This document shows, in pieces, positions 56,375-64,000 of a stretch of DNA of 64,000 bases. The stretch is from contig NZ_SHKL01000001.1 in NCBI RefSeq assembly GCF_004217185.1, forward strand, positions 3,222,001 to 3,286,000, read 5' to 3'. Positions within the stretch are counted from its first letter, which is position 1. Every line of letters starts with the position of its first letter. The notes beneath the pieces are model-generated. The model did not search any database, was not told where the DNA came from, and was given only the letters and a program-made list of their open reading frames with translations. Made by a program: the position numbers and the translations under genes. This stretch comes from Pseudonocardia sediminis (GTDB lineage: Bacteria > Actinomycetota > Actinomycetes > Mycobacteriales > Pseudonocardiaceae).

Positions 56375-58408
56375 GTGACCTCATCCGCACCGGACCCACG
56401 GCGCTGGCGCGCCCTCGCGGTCTGCCTGATCGCCGGGTTCATGACCCTGCTCGACGTCAGCATCGTCAACGTCGCACTGCCCGCGATGCAGTCCGGGCTC
56501 GGCGCCTCCTCGGCGGAGCTGTCCTGGGTGGTGTCGGGCTACGCGCTGACGTTCGGGCTGGTCCTGGTGTCGTCGGGGCGCCTCGGCGACGACCGGGGCC
56601 GGCGGAAGATGTTCCTCGGCTCGCTCGCCCTGTTCACGGTGACCAGCGCGCTGGCCGGGCTGGCGACGGACCCCACCTGGCTGGTCGTCGCGCGGCTGCT
56701 GCAGGGCGTCGCGGGCGGGATGCTGAACCCGCAGGTCATCGGGTTCATCCAGCAGCTGTTCCAGGGCCCGGAGCGTGGACGCGCGTTCGGGCTGTTCGGT
56801 GCCGTGATCGGGGTGTCCACGGCAGTCGGGCCGCTGCTCGGGGGCCTGTTGCTGGCGTGGGCGGGCACCGCCGACGGGTGGCGGTGGGTGTTCTACGTGA
56901 ACGTGCCGATCGGCGTCGTCGGGCTCGTGCTCGGGGCCCGTCTGCTGCCCCGCGACGCCGCCCGTGGTGAGCCCCGTCCGCTCGACGCGGTCGGTGCGCT
57001 GCTGCTCGGGCTGGCCGTCGTGGCGCTGATGCTGCCCCTGGTGCTCTCCGAACGGGACCCGGCGGCGGCACCGTGGTGGCTGCTCGGTGTGGCCGCCGTG
57101 CTGACGGTCGCGTTCGTGCTGTGGGAACGGAGGGCGCGCCGGACCCACGGGCACCCGCTCGTCGACTTCGCACTGCTGCGGACCCGCAGCTACGCGCTCG
57201 GCACGTCGGTCGGGCTGCTCTACTTCGCCGGGTTCACGTCGATCTTCTTCGTCCTCACGCTGTACTTCCAGCAGGGACTGGCCTACACCCCGCTCGAGGC
57301 GGGTCTGGCGCTGACGCCGTTCGCGGGCGGGTCGGCCGCCGCGTCGGCGTTCGGGGGACGGGTGGTGGCCCGGTTCGGGCAGCCGCTGGTGGTCGTCGGC
57401 CTGGTCGTCGTCGCCGCGGGCCTGCTCGCGACCGACGTCGTGCTGCGCGCCGAACCCGGGCAGGTGGGCTGGGCGATCGCGGGGCCGCTGCTCGTCGCCG
57501 GACTCGGCAGCGGCCTGGTGATCGCGCCGAACCAGACACTGGCGTTGCAGGACGTCCCGGCCGGTCAGGGCGGCACGGCGGCCGGGGTGCTGCAGACCGG
57601 CCAGCGGATCGGCTCGGCGATCGGGATCTCCGCGGTCGGGGCCGTGTTCTTCGGCCGGCTGGCCTCGGCGCCCGGGGACTGGGGCTCGGCCATCTCGACC
57701 GGACTCGTGGTCACGGTCGGTCTGGTGGTGCTGGCGCTGCTGGTCAGCATCGCGGACACGGTCTCCGCACGTCGAGCGCGCACCGCGGCGGCCGCCGGCG
57801 CCGCGGGAACTCCGACGGCCGGCGGCGCCGAGGGAACCCCGGCGGCCGGTCAGGACCCCGCTGCGACGGACCGCTCGACGCCCGCCCACGGATCCGGCGC
57901 CTCCGGATCCGGCGCTTCGGGATTCGGCGACCGGCCCGGTGCTTCGGCATCCGGCGGCGGTACCGGTGCCTCGGCGCACGGTGGCTGGTCCGGGGCGCCG
58001 GTGGACGGCGAAGCGGAGGCGCACACGTCTCCGTCGAGCAGCGGGTCCACGGGCGCCGGCGCACCGTCCCCGGGCGGCGGCCCCTCGGTGGTCCCGGTTC
58101 CGGCGGGTCCGCCCACGGTCGGCGGGACCGTCGTCCGGGCCGTGGACGGCAGGGTCCTCGACGACCACGGTGCGGCACTGCCCGACGCCGTCGCGACCCT
58201 GGTCGACGCCCACGGTCGTCAGGTCGGCCGGACCCGGTGCGACCCCGACGGCCGCTACCACCTCGGTGCGGCCGCCGGTGCGAGCTACCAGCTCGTCGTC
58301 GGGTCGGCGGGCTGCCACCCGGAGACCCTGCGGGTGCTGGTGGACCCCTCCGGTGCACCGGAGGTGCCCGACACGGTCCTGCGCCGGCAGGTGCCGGTCG
58401 GGCACTGA
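56375..58408 (+). CDS. DHA2-type MFS exporter with a C-terminal carboxypeptidase-regulatory-like domain
   Basis: Residues 1-465 form a 14-helix EmrB/QacA-type drug:H+ antiporter, with LDVSIVNVALPAMQ in helix 1, the GRLGDDRGRR loop and motif C GAVIGVSTAVGPLLGG. Residues ~470-575 are a Gly/Ala/Ser/Pro-rich linker with short repeats (GSGASGSGASGFG). Residues ~575-677 form an Ig-like domain of the carboxypeptidase regulatory type: VRAVDGRVLDDHGAALPDA, then DPDGRYHLGAAAGASYQLVV. Such a tail on an MFS pump is unusual. GAGG stands 8 nt before the GTG at 56375. Confidence 0.88.
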   Translation: MTSSAPDPRRWRALAVCLIAGFMTLLDVSIVNVALPAMQSGLGASSAELSWVVSGYALTFGLVLVSSGRLGDDRGRRKMFLGSLALFTVTSALAGLATDPTWLVVARLLQGVAGGMLNPQVIGFIQQLFQGPERGRAFGLFGAVIGVSTAVGPLLGGLLLAWAGTADGWRWVFYVNVPIGVVGLVLGARLLPRDAARGEPRPLDAVGALLLGLAVVALMLPLVLSERDPAAAPWWLLGVAAVLTVAFVLWERRARRTHGHPLVDFALLRTRSYALGTSVGLLYFAGFTSIFFVLTLYFQQGLAYTPLEAGLALTPFAGGSAAASAFGGRVVARFGQPLVVVGLVVVAAGLLATDVVLRAEPGQVGWAIAGPLLVAGLGSGLVIAPNQTLALQDVPAGQGGTAAGVLQTGQRIGSAIGISAVGAVFFGRLASAPGDWGSAISTGLVVTVGLVVLALLVSIADTVSARRARTAAAAGAAGTPTAGGAEGTPAAGQDPAATDRSTPAHGSGASGSGASGFGDRPGASASGGGTGASAHGGWSGAPVDGEAEAHTSPSSSGSTGAGAPSPGGGPSVVPVPAGPPTVGGTVVRAVDGRVLDDHGAALPDAVATLVDAHGRQVGRTRCDPDGRYHLGAAAGASYQLVVGSAGCHPETLRVLVDPSGAPEVPDTVLRRQVPVGH

Positions 58409-58487
58409 GCGCGGGCGCCGCGCGGTGGGCACGCCCGGGTGTCATGGCCCGGGGCGGTACCCGCCGGGGCCGGAGGGGCGCGGTCGC

Positions 58488-59210
58488 TCAGTTGCCGAAC
58501 GCCGCCCGGAACTGCTCGGCCGAGGTCGCGCGGAACACCATGTTCGTGCGGCGCACGTCGTCGAGCGGGGCGCTGGGCGCGTCGGAGTAGCGGTGCCCGG
58601 GGTAGATCGTCGGGTTGCCGGGCAGCCCGGCGAGGTGCTGCAGGCTGCGGTAGATCGCGTCGACGTCACCGCCGGGGAAGTCGGTGCGCCCGCAGCCCTG
58701 CAGGAACAGCGTGTCCCCGGCGACCAGGCGCGGGCCCTCCGGCCCGTCGAGCAGGAAGCACTGGCTGCCCGGGGTGTGCCCGGGGGTGTGCAGCAGCCGG
58801 ATCGGGATCGAGCCGACCTGCACGACGTCGTCGTGGTCGTGCGGGGTGAGGTCGGTGGCCGAGAGCCCGGTGATCCGGGTGACCCAGTCCGACTCCTCGC
58901 GCTGCACGTGCACCGGGACCGGGGCCTCGCCGAGGAGCTCGGCCAGCCCGACCAGGTCGAAACCCATCATCGAGCCACCGACGTGGTCGGGGTGGTGGTG
59001 GGTGGCCAGCACCCCGGTCAGCCGCATGCCGTCGGCGTCGAGGGTGGCCAGCAGGTCGTCGGGGGAGTACGCGGGGTCGACGACGACGGCCTCGCCCGTG
59101 GCACGGTCGCCGATCAGGTACGAGAAGTTGACCATCTGCGTGGCCACCGGGTCGCCCACCGCGAAGTCCGTGCCGGACAGCAGCTGGCGGAAGTACAGGC
59201 CCTCACTCAT
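58488..59210 (-). CDS. Metallo-beta-lactamase fold hydrolase
   Basis: This 240-residue protein has the metal motif THHHPDHVGG near residue 70, a ligand His in HTPGHTPGS, Asp in VAGDTLFLQGCGRTDFPGG and His in YPGHRYSD. It is close to glyoxalase II and ETHE1/YcbL-type thioesterases or persulfide dioxygenases. The extra His of THHHPDH is typical of that group. The ATG at 59210 has a leaderless-type -10 (TAGGGT, 7 nt). It is divergent from pepQ with 46 bases between start codons. Confidence 0.9.
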   Translation of the reverse strand: MSEGLYFRQLLSGTDFAVGDPVATQMVNFSYLIGDRATGEAVVVDPAYSPDDLLATLDADGMRLTGVLATHHHPDHVGGSMMGFDLVGLAELLGEAPVPVHVQREESDWVTRITGLSATDLTPHDHDDVVQVGSIPIRLLHTPGHTPGSQCFLLDGPEGPRLVAGDTLFLQGCGRTDFPGGDVDAIYRSLQHLAGLPGNPTIYPGHRYSDAPSAPLDDVRRTNMVFRATSAEQFRAAFGN

Positions 59211-59217
59211 GTCCGAC

Positions 59218-59248
59218 ACCCTAGGCGAGCGGCTACGGCGCCTAGGCT
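59218..59248. promoter_or_regulatory. Back-to-back leaderless-type promoters of the MBL hydrolase and pepQ
   Basis: On the minus strand TAGGGT (59223-59218) ends 7 nt before the ATG at 59210. On the plus strand TAGGCT (59243-59248) ends 8 nt before the ATG at 59257. The two -10 boxes lie 19 bases apart, so each -35 region overlaps the other promoter. Confidence 0.55.
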
Positions 59249-59256
59249 CTACAGGT

Positions 59257-60336
59257 ATGCCTGCACCCGAGCGGCGTGACGCCCTGCGCACCCTCCTGCG
59301 CGCCGACGGACTCGACGCGCTCCTGGTCACCGACCTCGTCGGCGTCCGCTACCTGAGCGGGTTCACCGGTTCCAACGCCGCGCTCGTGGTCGACGCCGCA
59401 GGCCCCGGCGGCGACGTGTTCTGCACCGACGGCCGCTACACCACCCAGGCCGCGGCCGAGGTCGGCGGCCTGACGACGGTGATCGCGCGGGCCTGCGCCG
59501 TGGAGTGCGCCCGTGCCGTCCCGGCCGGCACCGCGCTGGGCTACGAGTCCGACCACCTCACCGTCGACGCCCACGCCGCGCTCGTCGCGGCCGCCCCGGG
59601 CCGGCACCTGCGCCGGGCCCCCGGACTGGTCGCCCGGCTGCGGACGGTCAAGGACGACGGGGAGGTCGAGGCCGTGCGCACCGCGTGCGCGCTGGCCGAC
59701 GAGGCGCTGGCCGGCCTGCTCGCCGACGGCGGCATCGCGGCCGGGCGCACGGAGCTGGACGTGGCGCTGGACCTGGAGACCCGGATGCGCCGCCTCGGCG
59801 CGAGCGGCCCGGCGTTCGAGACGATCCTGGCGGCCGGGACGCACTCGGCGATCCCCCACCACCGCCCGACCGGCGCCGAGCTGCGCCGCGGTGACCTGGT
59901 GAAGCTCGACTTCGGTGCCCTGGTCGAGGGCTACCACTCCGACATGACCCGCACGTTCGTCCTCGGACCGCCCGCCGGCTGGCAGCGCGACCTGTACGAC
60001 CTGGTCGCGGCGTCGCAGCGCGCCGGGTGCGACGCGCTGGCCCCGGACGTCGAGATCCCGGCCGTCGACGCCGCGTCCCGGGACGTGATCGTCGACGCCG
60101 GGTTCGGCGAGCAGTTCGTGCACGGGCTCGGCCACGGCGTCGGGCTGCAGATCCACGAGGCGCCGTGGCTCTCGGCGAGGGGCACCGGGACGATCGCCGC
60201 CGGCCAGGTCGTCACGATCGAGCCGGGCGTCTACCTGGAGGGGCGCGGCGGCGTCCGGATCGAGGACACCCTCGTCGTCCGGGCCGACGCCGCGCAGTCC
60301 CTGACGGCGACGACCCGCGAGCTCGTCGAGCTCTGA
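59257..60336 (+). CDS. pepQ: Xaa-Pro aminopeptidase/dipeptidase (M24 family)
   Basis: This 359-residue creatinase-fold enzyme removes residues next to proline. Residues 1-130 are the N-terminal domain, and the rest is the pita-bread catalytic domain. The five metal ligands are visible: Asp218, Asp229 (HSDMTR), His293 (GLGHGVGLQIHE), Glu322 (TIEPGVYLEG) and Glu336 (RIEDT). The same gene follows aroB in M. tuberculosis (Rv2535c), but the usual next gene efp is absent; a convergent CPBP gene lies there. Confidence 0.94.
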   Translation: MPAPERRDALRTLLRADGLDALLVTDLVGVRYLSGFTGSNAALVVDAAGPGGDVFCTDGRYTTQAAAEVGGLTTVIARACAVECARAVPAGTALGYESDHLTVDAHAALVAAAPGRHLRRAPGLVARLRTVKDDGEVEAVRTACALADEALAGLLADGGIAAGRTELDVALDLETRMRRLGASGPAFETILAAGTHSAIPHHRPTGAELRRGDLVKLDFGALVEGYHSDMTRTFVLGPPAGWQRDLYDLVAASQRAGCDALAPDVEIPAVDAASRDVIVDAGFGEQFVHGLGHGVGLQIHEAPWLSARGTGTIAAGQVVTIEPGVYLEGRGGVRIEDTLVVRADAAQSLTATTRELVEL

Positions 60337-60371
60337 GCGCCCGCGACGGCGGGGCGGTGCGGCGGGGTGGG

Positions 60372-61184
60372 TCAGCCCAGCATCAGAGCGGCCATGCCGA
60401 AGCCCAGGGCGTTGTGCACGCCGTGGCTCAGCACCGACGGCCAGATCGAGCCCGACCGCTCGTAGAGGAACGCGTTGATCGCGCCGAGGCAGACCGCGGC
60501 CGGCAGCACCACGTTGATCCCGTGCGCGAGTCCGAAGACCAGCGAGCTCACGATCAGCGCGACCCACACGCCGTAACGCCGCAGGCCGCTGTAGCCGATG
60601 CCGCGGAAGAGCAGCTCCTCGGCGATCGGGACGAGCACCGCGCCACCGAGCATCAGGCCGAGCAGCTCCAGCGTCGTGCCGGCCGCGGCCTCGCCGAGCA
60701 TCGCCTGCGGGTTGTCGGTGTCCCCGGTCAGCGCGAGGTAGCCGAACACCGCGCCGATGCTGATCACGCGGGCCACCACACCGGCGCCCACACCGATCAG
60801 GAGCCAGCGGACGGTCGTGCGGCACAGGCCGATCGCCGGCAACCACCGCACCCGGACGGCGAGCGCGACCAGGGCGGCGAGGAGCGTGGCCATCCCCGTC
60901 GCCACCAGCAGCGGGAACGCCGCGGGCTGTGCGCCGGGCGTCCCGGCGCCGATCGCCAGCGCCGCGGCCACGGAGAGCACCAGGTAGGCGACGACGCCCA
61001 CGCCGATCTCGGTCCAGCCGATCGACGGCCGTCCCGGCCGACCCGTGCCCGGACGGACCGGGCCCGGCGCGGCAGCGTCGCCGATCCCGGGCCCCTGGCC
61101 GGTCCCGGCCCCGTCGACGCCCGATCCGGCTCCGCCGTCGGGGACGAGCCGGTCCCCGGAGGGACGGTCGGTCTGCTCGGTCAT
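60372..61184 (-). CDS. CPBP-family intramembrane metalloprotease
   Basis: This 270-residue protein has a Pro/Gly-rich cytosolic start (residues 1-55) and about seven membrane helices. The catalytic signature EExxxR is in IAEELLFRGIGY, with FGLAHGIN and SHGVHNALGF giving the other metal ligands. It is a CAAX-processing-type (Rce1/Abi) protease, and its targets are unknown. GGAAGCGGGG precedes the ATG, and TAACGT further upstream is a likely -10 box. Confidence 0.88.
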   Translation of the reverse strand: MTEQTDRPSGDRLVPDGGAGSGVDGAGTGQGPGIGDAAAPGPVRPGTGRPGRPSIGWTEIGVGVVAYLVLSVAAALAIGAGTPGAQPAAFPLLVATGMATLLAALVALAVRVRWLPAIGLCRTTVRWLLIGVGAGVVARVISIGAVFGYLALTGDTDNPQAMLGEAAAGTTLELLGLMLGGAVLVPIAEELLFRGIGYSGLRRYGVWVALIVSSLVFGLAHGINVVLPAAVCLGAINAFLYERSGSIWPSVLSHGVHNALGFGMAALMLG

Positions 61185-61221
61185 GGTGGCCCCGCTTCCT
61201 GGTCGTTACCGGTGATCGACG

Positions 61222-63294
61222 TTAGGGCGTGCCGGGGGACGGTCGCGTCGTCGTCGCGGAGGAGATCGTCACCCCGGTCTCCTCCGCGGGAAGGAGGCCG
61301 GCACCGGCGGGGACGGTCGCGGCGGGACCGGGGGAGCGCGGCAGCAGCGCCCGCACCGCCCAGCCCCCGCCCGGCTCCGCGCCGGCCTCCAACGACCCGC
61401 CCAGCAGCGCGACCCGCTCGCGCATCCCGACCAGTCCCAGCCCGGACCCGGCGCGCGAGGGCCGGTGACCTGCGACCCGCCCGGCGTCGGCCACCAGCAC
61501 CGACACCGCCGCGGGACCGTGCTCCAGCTCGACGCGGGTCGCGCTCGGCCCGGCGTGGCGCACCACGTTGGTCAGGGCCTCGGTGACGATGCGCTGGGCG
61601 AACAGCTCCGCGTCGCCCGGCGGGTCGGCCGGGGTGCCCGACGTCCGGACGTCCACCGGCACCCCCGATCCGCGGACGGGTGCCACCAGCTCCTCGAGGC
61701 CGTCCCCGGTCAGCGCGACCCCGCCGGGGTCCGGGGTGAGCCCGTCCAGCTCCGGCAGCGCGGCCTCGATCCGGGCACCGGAGTCGGCGATGTGCGCCAG
61801 TGCCTGCGTGCGGATCTCCGGGTCGGACGTGGTGCGCGCAGCGCCGGCCTGCACGGTGATCGCCGAGACGTGGTGGGCGACGACGTCGTGCAGCTCGCGC
61901 GCCACCCGCAGCCGCTCCCGTTCGACGACGTCCTGCTCGTCGGCGGCGGCGCGGGCCCGCCGCTGCGACTCGGTCCGGCGACGGTGCAGCCACACGAACA
62001 CCCCGGCCAGCCACAACAGCGGGACCAGCACGAACGACCCCGCCACCTCCAGCTCCCCGCCCGGCACCCCGGCCGTGAACCCGGTGCCCAGCGTCAGGTA
62101 CCCGCCCAGCACGATCAGCGTCCCGGCCAGCGTCACGAGCCCGGAGACCAGCGGCCGCGCGCCGACCGCGGCCCCGTAGACCAGCACCGACCAGGTGCCC
62201 TCCACGAGCAGGTTCGTCCCGCCGAGCAGCGCGGACACGACCGACGCCACCGAGGACACCAGCAACGCCGTCAGCGGGGCACTGCGCCACCAGGCCACGG
62301 TCGCGAGCTGCACCGACACCACCGCGAACGCGAGCGGCATCGTCAGGGGCAGGTCCAGCATCGCCAGCAGCCGGTCGATCCGGGGCTCGCCGGACGGCGA
62401 CGTCGGCAGCGCGGCCAGGCCCGCCGCGGGGATCCCGAACACAGCCAGCAGGACCAGGCCGCTGCGGGTCGGGGCGGGCAGCGTCCGGCGCGACCGCTCC
62501 GGCGGCGCGGGCTCCTCGGTGACGTCGGCGGGTTCGCGCAACGCCCCGAGGACCCGTCGCATCCCGGCGAGCACGGCGCGGGCGTCGTCGTGCAGGTCGG
62601 CGACCACGGCGTCGGGGACGTCCGGTGCCCTCAGTGCGGCGGCGCGTGCGGTCAGCCGGCGCAGCCCGGTGAGAACGCCGCTGCCGATCTCGTCGGCGAT
62701 CCGGGCGCGCTCGCGCTCCAGTGCCCCGGCCAGCCGCGCGCTCGCAGCCGCGGTCCGCTCCCGCTCCTCGCGTTCGCGCCCGCTGCGGGTGGTGCGGCCC
62801 AGCACGGCGCCGATCAGGACGAAGACCCCGACGCTCACCGCGATACCGAGCCCGAACCCGACGGCGTCGCCGACCGGCTGCCCTCCGGCGGTGCCACGGA
62901 CCAGCGCGACGAGGGCGACGGACGCGGAGAACGACGCGACCACCAGGCCGGCCGCGGTCCCGGGGGCGCGCATCGCCGTGAACGCGAGCACCGACCAGGC
63001 CAGCGACGGCACCGAGCCCGCGATGAGGAGCTGCAGCGGCATCAGGACGGCCAGGCCCACGAACGCGCCGCGCGGCCGACGGCGCCGCAGCAGCACCAGG
63101 GGCGCCTGGGCCAGCACGAACACCGCCGCGGTGACCGTCCGGCCCGGACCGATGTCGGCCGCGACGACGCTCACCTCGATGAGCCCGTAGATCAGCACCA
63201 GCCCGGCGAGCGCGAGGTCGGCCCCGAGCCGCCCCGGCACCTCGGGCTCCGGCCCGGGCACCGGCGGCACCCGGGCCGGGGTCTCAGCCGCCAC
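61222..63294 (-). CDS. NarL-type sensor histidine kinase with a duplicated, degenerate first module
   Basis: This 690-residue protein has two halves. Residues 1-260 hold four to six membrane helices and a HisKA_3-like helix pair (ALERERARIADEIGSG, 191-206) in which Gly204 replaces the phosphoacceptor His. Residues ~278-690 repeat the plan with six helices, an intact dimerisation site with His469 (RVARELHDVV), and a HATPase domain (TEALTNVVRHAG, then GSGLGLVGMRER). Only the second half should be catalytic. The GTG start overlaps the response regulator stop by 11 bases, so the two form one operon. The signal is unknown. Confidence 0.88.
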   Translation of the reverse strand: MAAETPARVPPVPGPEPEVPGRLGADLALAGLVLIYGLIEVSVVAADIGPGRTVTAAVFVLAQAPLVLLRRRRPRGAFVGLAVLMPLQLLIAGSVPSLAWSVLAFTAMRAPGTAAGLVVASFSASVALVALVRGTAGGQPVGDAVGFGLGIAVSVGVFVLIGAVLGRTTRSGREREERERTAAASARLAGALERERARIADEIGSGVLTGLRRLTARAAALRAPDVPDAVVADLHDDARAVLAGMRRVLGALREPADVTEEPAPPERSRRTLPAPTRSGLVLLAVFGIPAAGLAALPTSPSGEPRIDRLLAMLDLPLTMPLAFAVVSVQLATVAWWRSAPLTALLVSSVASVVSALLGGTNLLVEGTWSVLVYGAAVGARPLVSGLVTLAGTLIVLGGYLTLGTGFTAGVPGGELEVAGSFVLVPLLWLAGVFVWLHRRRTESQRRARAAADEQDVVERERLRVARELHDVVAHHVSAITVQAGAARTTSDPEIRTQALAHIADSGARIEAALPELDGLTPDPGGVALTGDGLEELVAPVRGSGVPVDVRTSGTPADPPGDAELFAQRIVTEALTNVVRHAGPSATRVELEHGPAAVSVLVADAGRVAGHRPSRAGSGLGLVGMRERVALLGGSLEAGAEPGGGWAVRALLPRSPGPAATVPAGAGLLPAEETGVTISSATTTRPSPGTP

Positions 63295-63979
63295 CGGCCA
63301 GCCCGTTCTCGTAGGCGAACACGACGAGCTGCACCCGGTCGCGCAGCTCCAGCTTGCCCAGCAGGTGCGACACGTGCGTCTTCACGGTGGTCCCGCCCAG
63401 GTGCAGGCGCTGCGCGATCTCGCCGTTGGACAGCCCCTGCGCGACCAGGCCGAGGACGTCGCGCTCGCGTTCGGTCAGCGCCGCGAGACCGGGCGGCGGT
63501 GGGCCGGCCGGCACCGGGGCGGGCGCGGCGGGGACGGCTGCGGGCTCGGACCCGGACGGGACGAACGACCCGACCAGCCGGCTCGTCACCGACGGCGCGA
63601 ACAGTGCGTGCCCGGCGTGCACCGTGCGCACCGCGACCTGCAGGTCGGCCGGCAGCACGTCCTTGAGCACGAACCCGCTCGCCCCGGCCCGCAGCGCGTC
63701 GTAGACGTGTCGGTCCAGGTCGAACGTCGTGACGATCAGGACCCGCACCACGGGGTCGGTCAGCGCGGCGATCCGCCGGGTGCCCTCGATGCCGTCGGTG
63801 CCGGGCATGCGGACGTCCATCAGCACGACGTCGGGCCGCAGGTGCCGAGCCTGCTCGGCCGCGTCGGCACCGTCGGCGGCCTCGCCGATGACCTCGATGT
63901 CGTCCGCCTCGGCGAGTACCGCCCGGAACCCGGCCCGGACCACGGCCTGGTCGTCGGCCACCAGAACCCGTGTGGTCAT
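63284..63979 (-). CDS. NarL/FixJ-family response regulator
   Basis: This 231-residue regulator has a receiver domain with Asp9-Asp10 and phosphoacceptor Asp55 (VVLMDVRMPG), and the conserved Lys in FVLKDV. A Pro/Ala-rich linker of about 30 residues (140-170) precedes a LuxR-type helix-turn-helix (LTERERDVLGLVAQGLSNGEI). It should be activated by the overlapping kinase gene and bind promoters as a dimer. The ATG at 63979 follows GGGGGGATGC. Confidence 0.93.
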   Translation of the reverse strand: MTTRVLVADDQAVVRAGFRAVLAEADDIEVIGEAADGADAAEQARHLRPDVVLMDVRMPGTDGIEGTRRIAALTDPVVRVLIVTTFDLDRHVYDALRAGASGFVLKDVLPADLQVAVRTVHAGHALFAPSVTSRLVGSFVPSGSEPAAVPAAPAPVPAGPPPPGLAALTERERDVLGLVAQGLSNGEIAQRLHLGGTTVKTHVSHLLGKLELRDRVQLVVFAYENGLAGGG

Positions 63980-64000
63980 GCATCCCCCCGAGCGGCCGTC

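Overview
The window is strongly G+C-rich bacterial chromosome with codon use, GTG starts, GTGA/ATGA gene overlaps and gene order typical of Actinobacteria. The order pdxT, yebC, ruvCAB, yajC-secDF-apt-rel, cyclophilin, glyoxalase-II-like hydrolase, hisS, Rv2578c-type radical SAM protein, aspS, rarA, alaS-ruvX-mltG, prepilin peptidase-aroC-aroK-aroB, pepQ follows the Rv2604c to Rv2535c stretch of Mycobacterium tuberculosis as I recall it. Together with protein styles this suggests Pseudonocardiaceae, possibly Pseudonocardia (inference). No tRNA, rRNA, prophage, transposase or CRISPR array was seen.

Layout. 1-5.3 kb: a partial gene, pdxT, a PacL/CtpC-type metal exporter pair on the minus strand, yebC, and an intergenic array of degenerate short repeats. 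5.3-15.7 kb: polA, then an accessory block (SnoaL-like protein, MOSC protein, DUF3311 protein with SSS symporter and amidase, amidohydrolase with a divergent TetR regulator, alpha/beta hydrolase). 15.9-25 kb: Holliday-junction genes under LexA-type boxes, then the Sec accessory/apt/rel operon. 25-35.6 kb: cyclophilin, metallo-hydrolase, hisS, methyltransferase, YibE/F protein, gluconokinase, an intein-split radical SAM gene beside a perfect LexA box, and aspS. 35.6-45.6 kb: membrane proteins, an APH-type kinase, SGNH hydrolase, Lrp regulator with aminotransferase, rarA, a secreted serine protease and a SigD/ShbA-type sigma factor. 45.8-56.2 kb: alaS-ruvX-mltG and the aro cluster, interrupted by a frameshifted dehydrogenase and a spermidine-synthase-like gene where aroE is usually found. 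56.4-64 kb: an MFS exporter with an unusual C-terminal domain, metallo-hydrolase, pepQ, CPBP protease and a two-component system.

Three themes cut across genes. First, many genes have a TANNNT -10 box ending 6-8 nt before the start codon, the signature of leaderless transcription. In two cases (rel and mltG) this leaderless start opens a 20-23 codon ORF whose stop overlaps the GTG of the main gene. Second, LexA-type boxes (CGAAC-N4-GTTCG) mark ruvC, the ruvC/ruvA boundary and the radical SAM gene. Third, a family of short intergenic repeats with the core GACGAGAG..CCG.TCG occurs as a long array before polA and as hairpin-forming copies at about 9.5, 52.3 and 56.2 kb.
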